Shown here in pieces: positions 17,600 to 25,638 of a stretch of 64,000 nucleotides of DNA. How positions within the stretch are numbered: position 1 is the first letter of the stretch; each line of letters opens with the position of its first letter. Where the stretch lies: NCBI GenBank assembly GCA_016715465.1, contig JADKAA010000029.1, positions 930,001 through 994,000 on the forward strand, given 5' to 3'. The DNA is from Saprospiraceae bacterium (lineage in GTDB: Bacteria > Bacteroidota > Bacteroidia > Chitinophagales > Saprospiraceae). Both the position numbers and the translations under genes were made by a program. A model generated the notes under the pieces. That model was not told the DNA's origin, did not search any database, and worked only from the letters and a program-made list of their open reading frames with translations.

Positions 17600-18559
17600 A
17601 TGTATAAATCTGACGTGGAGGCAGTAGATGGCCTGGCCCAGTCGTATAAAGAATTAAGATCCGAGATTGGTAAAGTCATCGTGGGACAGGATGAAGTAGT
17701 GAAGTCGGTATTGATCTCACTTTTTGCCAATGGACACAGCTTGCTGGTCGGGGTGCCCGGACTGGCAAAGACCCTGCTGGTGAGTACCATCGCCGATGTA
17801 CTTGACCTCGATTTTAAAAGAATCCAGTTTACTCCTGACCTTATGCCCTCAGACATTACCGGGTCTGAAATTCTGGACGAACACAAATCCTTTCGCTTCA
17901 ACCGGGGACCATTGTTTGCCAACATCATTCTTGCGGATGAAATCAACCGGACTCCGCCCAAAACTCAAGCCGCTCTGCTGGAAGCCATGCAGGAACGCCA
18001 TGTAACGGTAGCCGGAACCAAACATTTACTGGCCAAGCCTTTCTTTGTGTTGGCCACGCAAAACCCCATTGAACAAGAGGGTACCTACCCCCTTCCTGAA
18101 GCCCAACTCGACCGATTTATGTTTAATATAAAACTGGATTATCCGAGTTATGCCGAAGAGTTAAATGTGGTGAAAAACACTACCGGCGCCATGACCAGTT
18201 CCTTAAAAAATATCCTCAGCGCCGAGCAAATTCTGTATTTCCAAAATCTGGTCCGCAAAATTCCCATTGCCGACAATGTGCTGGAATACTCGGTTACGCT
18301 TGCCAGCAAAACCAGGCCAGGTACCGACCTTGCAACCGATGAAGTAAATAAATACATTTCATGGGGAGCAGGACCCAGGGCTTCACAATACCTGGTGCTC
18401 GGGGCCAAATGCCACGCAGCTATCCAGGGTAAATATTCGCCTGACATTGATGACGTAAAAGCCATCGCGGGTAATGTACTGAGACACAGAGTAGTAAGAA
18501 ACTATAAAGCCGAGGCAGAAGGTATAGGCATCGAAAGCCTCATCAGCGGTCTGCTTTAA
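17600..18559 (+). CDS. MoxR family AAA+ ATPase (stand-alone)
   Basis: MoxR ATPases are cytoplasmic chaperone-like AAA+ proteins that usually work with VWA and DUF58 proteins. The 319-residue protein has Walker A GVPGLAKT (about residue 52), Walker B IILADEINR, and the sensor segment LATQNPIEQEGTYPLPEAQLDRF, all typical. It is clearly related to the second MoxR at 35284-36285, but unlike that copy it has no VWA, DUF58 or TPR gene next to it: a mutase-like gene lies upstream on the other strand and an MbnP lipoprotein downstream. The partner protein is therefore unknown. Confidence 0.93.
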   Translation: MYKSDVEAVDGLAQSYKELRSEIGKVIVGQDEVVKSVLISLFANGHSLLVGVPGLAKTLLVSTIADVLDLDFKRIQFTPDLMPSDITGSEILDEHKSFRFNRGPLFANIILADEINRTPPKTQAALLEAMQERHVTVAGTKHLLAKPFFVLATQNPIEQEGTYPLPEAQLDRFMFNIKLDYPSYAEELNVVKNTTGAMTSSLKNILSAEQILYFQNLVRKIPIADNVLEYSVTLASKTRPGTDLATDEVNKYISWGAGPRASQYLVLGAKCHAAIQGKYSPDIDDVKAIAGNVLRHRVVRNYKAEAEGIGIESLISGLL

Positions 18560-18702
18560 AAAAAAACCATTGGTATCTATCAGGAACCACAGGTAGTTTT
18601 GAAGTGTTGAAAAGTTTAAGGCGCCTTTTAAATACTTGTATGGTAACATTACGGATTACCTATGTTTAAATTTTTGGTTGTGAACCCATTAAATTGTTAA
18701 AG

Positions 18703-19455
18703 ATGAAATTATTTATTGCCCTTATATTGACAACCCTGATGCTGGCATCTTGCGGAGATGACCCCGTGGTACAGGATAATGGAAAACTCAATTTGAATTT
18801 TAAACTCAAATACGGAGACCAAACCCTTGTCATGTTTGACAACTATACTTATCCGGATGGTAAGAAGTTGTACTTCAGCAGATTTAGTTTTTTCCTATCG
18901 GAAATTCAACTTAAAGGCAGTGCCGGCTACACCCAAATTCATGACATTTCATATCACAATCTGACCAATAGCCATACCGGGGCAGCAAATGCAGCTTTAG
19001 GTTATAAGTATAATATGGACGGCATTAAGCCGGGTACTTACAGCGCCATAAAATTCAGTCTGGGCGTGCCAAAGGCCAGTAACGACAAAACACCCGCAGA
19101 TTATGACAACAACCACATTCTGAGCAACCAGGCAGAATACTGGGGTGCGTGGAAGAGTTTCATTTTTACCCGTACTGAGGGGCAAATTGACCTTGACGGC
19201 GACGGAGTGACCGAAACCGGTTTTGGCCTGCATACCGGAGCCAATGAAGCTTTCAGAACCATTGAGCTCCCTGCCAGTCTGACCATCACAGAAAATGGCA
19301 CTGCAACACTTACCATTGAGATTGATCTAAAAAAAGAGTTTGGAACCAATCCTGTTTATGACATTGAAAGTAATCCCCAGATCCATTCGATGTCACAGGC
19401 ACCTCAGGTAAAAGAACTCATCGACAACCTGATAACGGGATTTAAAATACCTTAA
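18703..19455 (+). CDS. MbnP-family lipoprotein (putative copper/metal-binding)
   Basis: The start is the ATG at 18703, opening a lipoprotein signal MKLFIALILTTLMLASC; a TTG three codons earlier is less likely. The 250-residue product matches the MbnP domain: LNLNFKLKYGDQTL at the N-terminus, KKLYFSRFSFFLSEIQL, an FSLGVP segment after GTYSAIKF, and QIDLDGDGVTETGFGLHTG. MbnP is named from methanobactin gene clusters and is thought to bind copper outside the cell, partnered with MbnH or TonB receptors. Here it lies 70 bases upstream of an ECF sigma/FecR/TonB-receptor cascade in the same direction, suggesting a joint role in metal acquisition. No mbnH di-heme gene is present. Confidence 0.85.
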   Translation: MKLFIALILTTLMLASCGDDPVVQDNGKLNLNFKLKYGDQTLVMFDNYTYPDGKKLYFSRFSFFLSEIQLKGSAGYTQIHDISYHNLTNSHTGAANAALGYKYNMDGIKPGTYSAIKFSLGVPKASNDKTPADYDNNHILSNQAEYWGAWKSFIFTRTEGQIDLDGDGVTETGFGLHTGANEAFRTIELPASLTITENGTATLTIEIDLKKEFGTNPVYDIESNPQIHSMSQAPQVKELIDNLITGFKIP

Positions 19456-19525
19456 TCGATAAGCCCGTGGTCTCTCGCCCTCGTGTCTAAGGAATTAATT
19501 ATCTTTAGCCCAGAATTCTGACCGG

Positions 19526-20026
19526 GTGGACAAAGAAATATTCAGGTACCTGTTTGATACCTATTATAATGCCTTATGCAATTATGCAGCCAATGCCCTT
19601 GGACTTAAAGACGAGGCAGAGGATGCGGTAATGGAGGTATTCACCCATTTATGGACCGTCAATTCGAATATTTCCCAAATTTCCAACCCCAAAGCCTATC
19701 TGTTTAAAAGCGTTTACCACAAAGCCATTGAAAAATCCAGGGTGAAAAGGCCCGTAATAGTCTCCCTGGAAAGTGAAAAAATTGTCGTCGAGGATTACAA
19801 AGAGGAAATTGCAGACGAATATCTGTTAAAAGAAAAAATATATCAGTCTATACGACAATTGCCTTCAAAATGCCAGCTTATCTTTGTGAAAGCGAAAATT
19901 GATGGAATGAGTTATAAAGATATTACCGGTGAAATGGACATCGCTGTCAAAACGGTAGAAAACCAAATAGCAAAGGCCATGAAGATACTTAGGTCGGAAT
20001 TTAACCCTCAGCACCATGAATTATAA
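19526..20026 (+). CDS. ECF RNA polymerase sigma factor (FecI-like)
   Basis: The 166-residue protein starts at a GTG and has a sigma-70 region 2 (FRYLFDTYYNALCNYAANAL...DEAEDAVMEVFTHLW) and region 4 (LPSKCQLIFVKAKIDGMSYKDIT...TVENQIAKAMKIL) as in the Bacteroidota FecI family. Such factors direct transcription of the adjacent receptor gene when FecR signals ligand binding. FecR starts 6 bases after its stop and the TonB receptor follows, giving the standard three-gene order. A near-consensus -7 box (TATCTTTA) lies at about 19500. Confidence 0.93.
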   Translation: MDKEIFRYLFDTYYNALCNYAANALGLKDEAEDAVMEVFTHLWTVNSNISQISNPKAYLFKSVYHKAIEKSRVKRPVIVSLESEKIVVEDYKEEIADEYLLKEKIYQSIRQLPSKCQLIFVKAKIDGMSYKDITGEMDIAVKTVENQIAKAMKILRSEFNPQHHEL

Positions 20027-20032
20027 AACACA

Positions 20033-20989
20033 ATGCTTTATCTGATGAATGTAAGAGAAAACATCCATAACCTCAATAATCCCGATGCTTCCAAAGAAGC
20101 AGAAATTCTGGCATCCTGGAAGCAGGAAGCCGAAGATACCCTTTCCGGCATTCAAGCCATCGCCGGCATAAATTTTCCCTATGAAACGCTGAAAGATTAT
20201 CGCCAATACCCAAAAGAAACCGCATTCCAAAAAATAATCTCCGGGAACAAGCAACCCGGCGCAGGCAGGGTCTTACCCCTGATTCGAAAATATGCAGCGG
20301 CAATTGCTTTTTTGGTCGTAGCTGTAGCTGCCTTTTATTTTACCCAGGGCTCAGCGTCTTCTGATTCCATGGAAAAAATGGTTTCTGCAGCTAATTTCAT
20401 GCAAATGGTCTTGCCAGATGGAAGTCAGGTGACCCTTGATAAATACACGGCGATGTCATACGGTCAGTCGAGAAATATAAAACTGGATGGCCGCGCCTTT
20501 TTTAATGTTTCCAAAACAACGGATCAACAGCAATTTACCGTTGCACTTCACAAGGGCAAAATTACGGTATTGGGAACGCGATTTTCAGTGACCTCCCGTG
20601 GTGACCTCACCGAAGTTGCTGTAGAAGAGGGTAAGGTAAGATATGAATACGATGGCCGGGAGATCATTTTAAGTGCCGGTGAGTGGATGAAACTTTCAGG
20701 GGAAGACATTGTATCGAGCCAGCAAATTTCTACCAATCAATTTAGCTGGAAAGATCAGGTACTGGAATTCAAAAATACACCCATCGAAAAAGCCATCATG
20801 GATATCAACCGCCATTTTGGCACCTATATCGAACTCGCTCCCAATGTGCAAATTAAATCTGAATGCCTCATCACTTCAAAATTTTCCAAAGAAGGAATAG
20901 AAGCGGTATTGGCTGAGTTTAAACTGTTGTTCAACATTCAATATCACAAAAAAGACACCGGCTACGTTATTACTTCAATAAAATGTTAA
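20033..20989 (+). CDS. FecR family anti-sigma regulator
   Basis: FecR spans the inner membrane, holds the sigma factor in the cytoplasm and senses the loaded TonB receptor in the periplasm. The 318-residue product (ATG 20033; ATG 20045 is also possible) has a cytoplasmic N-terminal part, one membrane helix near residues 87-105 (YAAAIAFLVVAVAAFYF), a FecR domain with LPDGSQVTLDKYTAMSY and TVLGTRFSV...AVEEGKV, and a C-terminal DUF4974-type domain (FKNTPIEKAIMDINRHFGTYIEL). It sits between the sigma factor and receptor genes with only 6-7 base gaps. Confidence 0.93.
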   Translation: MLYLMNVRENIHNLNNPDASKEAEILASWKQEAEDTLSGIQAIAGINFPYETLKDYRQYPKETAFQKIISGNKQPGAGRVLPLIRKYAAAIAFLVVAVAAFYFTQGSASSDSMEKMVSAANFMQMVLPDGSQVTLDKYTAMSYGQSRNIKLDGRAFFNVSKTTDQQQFTVALHKGKITVLGTRFSVTSRGDLTEVAVEEGKVRYEYDGREIILSAGEWMKLSGEDIVSSQQISTNQFSWKDQVLEFKNTPIEKAIMDINRHFGTYIELAPNVQIKSECLITSKFSKEGIEAVLAEFKLLFNIQYHKKDTGYVITSIKC

Positions 20990-20996
20990 AAGCCGT

Positions 20997-23615
20997 GTGA
21001 AGAAGATAACCATCATCTTCCTTATCTTACAAAGCCTTTCTGCCAGCCTGGTGGCTCAATCCGGCCAGATATTTCTTATAAAAACTTCCGTCATTGATCT
21101 TCCCCAGCGAAGAACCGCAATCATCAAACAGATCGAACAATTCGCAGGCATCATTGTGTCCTATTCCTCTACCCAGTTTGAAGATGAAGTCATTGAAACC
21201 CTGCCTGCAGATGAGGTTGATCTGCAATCCTTGCTGACCCATATTTTTCAAGGATATAACGTTGAGCTTACACCGCTGGGAGAAAATAAATTTGTGCTGA
21301 ATGTCAGGGAATTGAGGATCAGTATTTCCGGTTACATTATGGATGACAATTCCGGGGAAGTGCTGCCAGGAGTAATTGTCTATCAACCCAATACCGGAAA
21401 ATTTACGACCACCGATACCAAGGGTTTTTATTTTATGGAATGTAAACCAGGCAAGATTTATTTAGAGATTCAGATTTTGGGCTATGAACCCATACGGTAT
21501 GAAGCCTTCCAGCAAAAATCATTCATTCGTAACCACAGATTGAGCATAGTGCCCAATACTCTGCCTCCGGTCATCATATATGAAAAACAAATACTTGACC
21601 CCTTGACAGAAATCGTCCCCAGGTCAGACAATTTAGCCCGAAATACGGTGCTGGGTGATAAAGACCCGTTAAATATGCTCAAAACCATACCTGGTGTCAC
21701 CCCTGGCGGAGAGGGACAAATGGGACTGAATATCAGAGGCACAGGATCAGACCAAAACCTTATCCTGCTGGAAGGTATGCCTTTGTACGAATCCTATCAT
21801 ACAGGCGGACTGAGCAGTATTTTTATGGATGAAGCCATCCGGTCTATAGATTTTATGAAAAACGGCCAGCCGGCAAGATATGGGGGAAGGCTCAGTTCAA
21901 TCGTAAATGTGATGCTCAAGGATGGACATAAGGATAGCAGAGAAACCACCATAAGTCCAGGCCTTCAGGGTATAACTTTTTTCACCCAGGGTCCTGTGCT
22001 GAAAAATAAACTTACGTATGCGCTTTCCATAAGAAATTCATGGATTAACACCTTACTTAAACCTGTGAAAAAAAATATCAGTCTTTACGATGACTTATTT
22101 CTACGATACCGGGATTTGCAGGTAAAATTAAATTATAAATGGAGTGACACTAAAAAATTGAGCGCAGCCATTTATACAGGCTCCGACAGGCTAAGCCTGG
22201 GTAAGAACAGCTATGATGAAACAGGCGTGCTACAGTCCAATCAACTCAACAAATTCAGCAGCGGCAATACCCTGGTAAGCTTAAATTACGATCAGGTAAT
22301 CCGGAACAGGCTGAAACTCAGCATGCAGGCGGGTTTACTTTCCTACAACGTCTTTTCAAGGGGAAGTTATGTGTATCCGGTCGCACCACAGGATACTGCC
22401 AGCGGTTCATTGGACATCATCAACAACAGCCAGATTGCGGACCGGCAAATCACGTCTGCGGTTGACTATTATTACAATGACAATGTGAAAATTTCCGCGG
22501 GAATTGGGTACATTCATCATGCCCTTAATCCTGCCATAAAACAAAGCCTTTCCATTGTAGATGGCATCAATGAAGGGTTTGGAAACGAGGATTCAGCCTA
22601 TGTTGCCAGTGAGACATTTGGATTTCTGGAGTGGAATTTAAGACTCAAAAACAAATTATACTGCATTCCGGGCGTTTACCAGGTACATTACCGGCAAAAT
22701 GGATTTAACACCTGGTCCACACAGCCACGACTTCAACTTCAATACCTGCCGTCTGAAAAACTTACCCTCAATGCCTCTTACTCCCGGTCTGTGCAATATA
22801 TCCATCTGCTGGCAAACTCCGGGCTGGGTCTTCCTTCCGAATTGTGGGTACCCGCTACTTCAAAAGTCAATGCCCAAACATCAGATCATTATTCCTTTGA
22901 CCTGAGGTATGAACCCGATTCCGGTTATGTAATTTCGGCTTCTGTATATACAAGATCTTTCGACAGACTTACCGAATATAATGAAGCGGTTGATTTTTTC
23001 ATCAATCTCTTTCCTCCCAGGGGTACGCCACCCATTGTAAGTTCAGAAAGAGACTGGGAAAATAAAGTCGTCAGTGGCAATGGTAAGGCGTCTGGTTTTG
23101 AATGTGCATTCAGGGCGGAAGGTAAAAAAATCCAATATTGGCTTGGCTACCATTTCGGCCGGTCATACCGGAGCTTTGACCAACTCAACGAAGGCGAACG
23201 TTTTGTGTCCAGATTTGACAAGCCGCATCAATTCAGCGCAGGCATCAATTACAGGCCCACCGCCCAATGGAACATAGCCGCCAGCTTTGTATATACCAGT
23301 GGCCAACCCTTTACCATTGCCGATGAACAATTCACCTTTTACGATGGCTTGGATACGATCGGCGTTACCCTCGTGCAAACAGGAAAGAAAAACAATTACC
23401 GGATGCCAGCTTTTCATCAATTATCCTTTAATGCTTCTTACGCCTTTACTTTTACCGGTATAAAATCTACCCTCTCATTTGGCGTGTACAACGTATACAA
23501 CCGCCTGAATGCCTACTTCATCTATGCAACCCGAAATGGAGATGATTCTACCCTCTTTAAAAAAGTAAGCCTGTTTCCCATTCTGCCACAGCTCAGTTTT
23601 ACGTTCACCTGGTAA
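20997..23615 (+). CDS. TonB-dependent receptor with STN signalling domain
   Basis: This outer-membrane receptor starts at a GTG 7 bases after fecR and begins with a signal peptide (KKITIIFLILQSLSASLVAQ). A STN domain (about residues 45-110) gives the contact to FecR. A carboxypeptidase-regulatory-like beta domain (about 112-195, GYIMDDNSGEVLPGVIVY) is followed by a plug (about 215-310, IPGVTPGGEGQMGLNIRG) and a beta-barrel ending in a C-terminal aromatic (QLSFTFTW). At 872 residues it is close to usual length. There is no SusD gene downstream, so it is more likely a metal or siderophore receptor than a glycan importer. The upstream MbnP gene hints at copper, but that is inference. Confidence 0.92.
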   Translation: MKKITIIFLILQSLSASLVAQSGQIFLIKTSVIDLPQRRTAIIKQIEQFAGIIVSYSSTQFEDEVIETLPADEVDLQSLLTHIFQGYNVELTPLGENKFVLNVRELRISISGYIMDDNSGEVLPGVIVYQPNTGKFTTTDTKGFYFMECKPGKIYLEIQILGYEPIRYEAFQQKSFIRNHRLSIVPNTLPPVIIYEKQILDPLTEIVPRSDNLARNTVLGDKDPLNMLKTIPGVTPGGEGQMGLNIRGTGSDQNLILLEGMPLYESYHTGGLSSIFMDEAIRSIDFMKNGQPARYGGRLSSIVNVMLKDGHKDSRETTISPGLQGITFFTQGPVLKNKLTYALSIRNSWINTLLKPVKKNISLYDDLFLRYRDLQVKLNYKWSDTKKLSAAIYTGSDRLSLGKNSYDETGVLQSNQLNKFSSGNTLVSLNYDQVIRNRLKLSMQAGLLSYNVFSRGSYVYPVAPQDTASGSLDIINNSQIADRQITSAVDYYYNDNVKISAGIGYIHHALNPAIKQSLSIVDGINEGFGNEDSAYVASETFGFLEWNLRLKNKLYCIPGVYQVHYRQNGFNTWSTQPRLQLQYLPSEKLTLNASYSRSVQYIHLLANSGLGLPSELWVPATSKVNAQTSDHYSFDLRYEPDSGYVISASVYTRSFDRLTEYNEAVDFFINLFPPRGTPPIVSSERDWENKVVSGNGKASGFECAFRAEGKKIQYWLGYHFGRSYRSFDQLNEGERFVSRFDKPHQFSAGINYRPTAQWNIAASFVYTSGQPFTIADEQFTFYDGLDTIGVTLVQTGKKNNYRMPAFHQLSFNASYAFTFTGIKSTLSFGVYNVYNRLNAYFIYATRNGDDSTLFKKVSLFPILPQLSFTFTW

Positions 23616-23619
23616 CACA

Positions 23620-23647
23620 GGGATTAGGGGTGAGGGGTGAGGGGTGA
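23620..23647 (+). repeat. G-rich heptad tract GGGATTA-(GGGGTGA)3
   Basis: Immediately after the receptor stop codon there is one GGGATTA followed by three GGGGTGA units. GGGATTA is also the last unit of the tract at 6576-6610, and the pattern GGGRNNA is shared with the long array at 7269-7590. Four G-tracts fit a plus-strand G-quadruplex. Confidence 0.75.
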
Positions 23648-23672
23648 GCGAACGGTTGTCCCTTTGGGGCAA

Positions 23673-23695
23673 TTCAATTGCCGGTGGCAATTGAA
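23673..23695. repeat. Perfect 10-bp hairpin, loop GGT
   Basis: TTCAATTGCC (23673-23682) and GGCAATTGAA (23686-23695) are perfect inverted repeats with a 3-base loop. It lies 58 bases after the TonB receptor stop and may end that transcript, although no T-run follows on either strand. Confidence 0.6.
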
Positions 23696-23871
23696 AGAGA
23701 GGGAACTGCGAGCCACTGCGAGCAGCATATACAAAACTAAATGCGGGTGTTCGGTGACCGGTTGCTCGGTGACCGGTGACCGACCTGTCTAACTGGCGTT
23801 AGCCAGATAGATTGCTCGGTGTCCGGATGCTAACCACGCGGCATCGACAAATCTAAACTCTCCCGGGCATG

Positions 23872-23911
23872 CCCCTCGCCCAGAGGGGAGGGAGTACCCC
23901 GCAAAGCGGGG
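23872..23911. repeat. Two adjacent GC-rich hairpins
   Basis: CCCCTC (23872) pairs with GAGGGG (23883) across a 5-base loop, and CCCCGC (23897) pairs with GCGGGG (23906) across AAA. They look like a dispersed intergenic repeat, but copy number elsewhere in the genome cannot be seen from this window. Confidence 0.55.
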
Positions 23912-24100
23912 GGAGGGAGGAAGAGGACAAAAGTCATTTTGCCTTTACTTTCATATGACAATATCATTCAGGTGTTGTATCCCGGCCATTCTCAAGCACA
24001 GAATCAGATGAGGTACCAAGCGGCACCTACAAATTAATTTATCCCATAAAATGCTTATTTTAAAGAAATAACACTTTATATATATAATTATATGATAAAA

Positions 24101-24116
24101 TAGACAGACTGGTCTA
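24101..24116. promoter_or_regulatory. Palindromic operator for the TetR regulator at 24609
   Basis: TAGACAGACTGGTCTA contains the perfect palindrome AGAC-TG-GTCT (24106-24115) within a wider TAGAC-n6-GTCTA repeat. As I recall it, the Bacillus subtilis LmrA/YxaF box is tagaNYGgTCTA, and this site fits. It ends 10 bases before a -7 box, so a bound repressor would cover the -33 region. The TetR gene in the operon downstream is LmrA/YxaF-like, which suggests autorepression. Confidence 0.6.
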
Positions 24117-24126
24117 ATTTTTGTTT

Positions 24127-24134
24127 TACCTTTG
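24127..24134 (+). promoter_or_regulatory. -7 box TACCTTTG of the dinB-tetR-thioesterase operon
   Basis: TACCTTTG matches the Bacteroidota TAnnTTTG consensus and lies 17 bases before the ATG at 24152. The TetR-type palindrome lies directly upstream. Confidence 0.6.
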
Positions 24135-24151
24135 AAAAAAATAGAAAATAC

Positions 24152-24612
24152 ATGCATCAGGAATTTAACATTTTACAAAAGAACAGAGAGGCGGTAGTGA
24201 AACTATTAGCAGACTTATCGCTGGACCAATTGAATGCCATTCCACTGGGCTTCAACAACAACATCATCTGGAACATGGGGCACATGGTAGTGGTACAGGA
24301 AATGCTTACCTATGGCCTGAGTAAGCTTCCCTATACCATTGAAGAATTTATTTTGGTAAATTTTAAAAAAATACCCGGCCGGAAAGGCAATTCACGCAGG
24401 AAGAAGTGGAAAGGGTATTGGCTGCATTTACTAGCTCTGTGCTGCAGTTGCAAAAAGACTACGAGGCTGGAATTTTTGTAGAGACTATTCCCTTCATCAG
24501 CAAATCGCTGGAAACCACCATTGAAGGCATCGAGGGCATCATCAGGTTCAATCTTTTTCATGAGGGCTTGCATACGGGAATCACCCAAAAATATATACAG
24601 CTGCTTAAATGA
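24152..24612 (+). pseudogene. DinB superfamily protein, frameshifted in an A-run
   Basis: DinB-fold proteins are small four-helix metal-binding enzymes, some of them thiol transferases. The first part (from ATG 24152) shows the family helix LDQLNAIPLGFNNNIIWNMGHMV with its histidine. At the A7 run 24365-24371 the frame is lost; with A8 it would read FKKNTRPERQFTQEEVERVLAAF and continue to the natural stop at 24610-24612, through a second conserved histidine (NLFHEGLHTG). Both halves are otherwise intact, so either the base call is short by one A or the gene is slipped by polymerase or ribosome. The stop overlaps the TetR start (ATGA). It is the first gene of an operon under the palindrome at 24101-24116. 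Confidence 0.82.
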
Positions 24613-25166
24613 CCAGCCGGGAAAAGCTGATCGCCCTCACCGCAAAACTCATCCGTGAAAAGGGCCTGACTGCCACAGGCATCAATGAGGTACTAATCGG
24701 TACGGGTATACCCAAGGGTTCGTTGTACCATCATTTTCCAGGCGGAAAAGATGAGCTGGTTTCGGCCGCACTTATCTCCTATAAAGACCTGTTGGCACGG
24801 AGTATGACCAACCATATGAAGGGTAAAGGCGATGCTGTGGCCGGCCTTGAGGCGGTGGTTGACTTTTTCATATCCGAACTACAGGATTCAGGCTATGTCC
24901 ATGGCTGTCCCCTGGCAACGGTTGCGCTGGAAACCGCAGGCATAAATCATGCTGTCTCCGCTACCTGTCTGGAGGTAATGTCGGGCTGGGTAGAAAAGTT
25001 GGACCAATATTTTACCTATAAAAACTGTAAAGCAGGTAAAGAAGCAGCTGAGGATTTCATTGTTCGGCTGGAAGGCGCAATCTTGTTGTCAAAAATATAC
25101 AAGGATGTAAGACCATTACACAGATTAAAATCACAGATTAATAGCATTCTTTATGATAAACCCTAA
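24609..25166 (+). CDS. TetR/AcrR family regulator, LmrA/YxaF-like
   Basis: The 185-residue repressor has an N-terminal TetR helix-turn-helix (TGINEVLIGTGIPKGSLYHHFPGGKDELV, about residues 22-50) and a ligand-binding domain with GCPLATVALE, a hallmark of the LmrA/YxaF branch. B. subtilis LmrA and YxaF repress drug efflux and quercetin dioxygenase genes and respond to flavonoids. Here the gene overlaps dinB by 4 bases and the thioesterase by 14 bases, forming one operon behind an LmrA-box-like palindrome (24101-24116). A related palindrome lies upstream of the E2 gene (29783-29796). The inducer is not known. Confidence 0.92.
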   Translation: MTSREKLIALTAKLIREKGLTATGINEVLIGTGIPKGSLYHHFPGGKDELVSAALISYKDLLARSMTNHMKGKGDAVAGLEAVVDFFISELQDSGYVHGCPLATVALETAGINHAVSATCLEVMSGWVEKLDQYFTYKNCKAGKEAAEDFIVRLEGAILLSKIYKDVRPLHRLKSQINSILYDKP

Positions 25167-25596
25167 CTGGCTCTCCATCCTGACCAGCAAAGCGATCATA
25201 CGCTTCCAGCATTGCGACCCTTTTGGTCATCTAAACAACAGCATTTACATCGATTATCTGCTCAATGCAAGGGAGGATCAGTTAAAATTGCATTATGGAG
25301 TTGACCTCTACGCCTATGCGGTTGAAACTGGTAAGGCTTGGGTGGTAGCCAGTCATCTGATCCGTTACCTAAGGCCTGTAAAGACCATGCAGGAAGTGAC
25401 CATTGAGTCTCAGGTGCGAAACTTCGATGTGAAATCCCTTGACGTATGGTTTGAGATGAAAGATGAACACAGGATTTATTGCACCATGGACACCAATTTT
25501 GTGCACATAGATCTCAGTTCGGGACAACCCACCAATCATAGCGAAGAATGGATGGAGCGATTTTCAACCATATGCACTGCGGACAAAGAAGTATAA
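25153..25596 (+). CDS. Acyl-CoA thioesterase, 4HBT hotdog family
   Basis: The 147-residue protein has the 4-hydroxybenzoyl-CoA thioesterase signature HCDPFGHLNNSIYIDYL (about residues 17-34), where the Asp is the catalytic residue of the family. Members cleave acyl-CoA thioesters in the cytoplasm. The ATG at 25153 lies inside the end of the TetR gene (14-base overlap), showing tight coupling, so its expression is likely controlled by that repressor. The acyl chain preference cannot be told from the sequence. Confidence 0.9.
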   Translation: MINPNWLSILTSKAIIRFQHCDPFGHLNNSIYIDYLLNAREDQLKLHYGVDLYAYAVETGKAWVVASHLIRYLRPVKTMQEVTIESQVRNFDVKSLDVWFEMKDEHRIYCTMDTNFVHIDLSSGQPTNHSEEWMERFSTICTADKEV

Positions 25597-25638
25597 AATT
25601 TCAACTTCTTTTTTTATATTCGCTGTAAATACATACCG

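Larger units (their letters stand above)
23648..24100. other. Hairpin-rich intergenic region without genes
   Basis: No supported ORF or known RNA lies here. It holds several inverted repeats (listed separately), the repeated motif CGGTGACCGG around 23756-23785, and a weaker hairpin with arms CTGGC-GTTA-GCCAG near 23800. The last 150 bases are AT-rich and lead into the operator of the next operon. Confidence 0.6.

Noticed and set aside
24365..24371. Programmed -1 frameshift in the DinB gene
   Set aside because: The A7 run could slip, but there is no downstream structure and the same kind of lesion recurs in unrelated genes, so a missing base is simpler. Not excluded.
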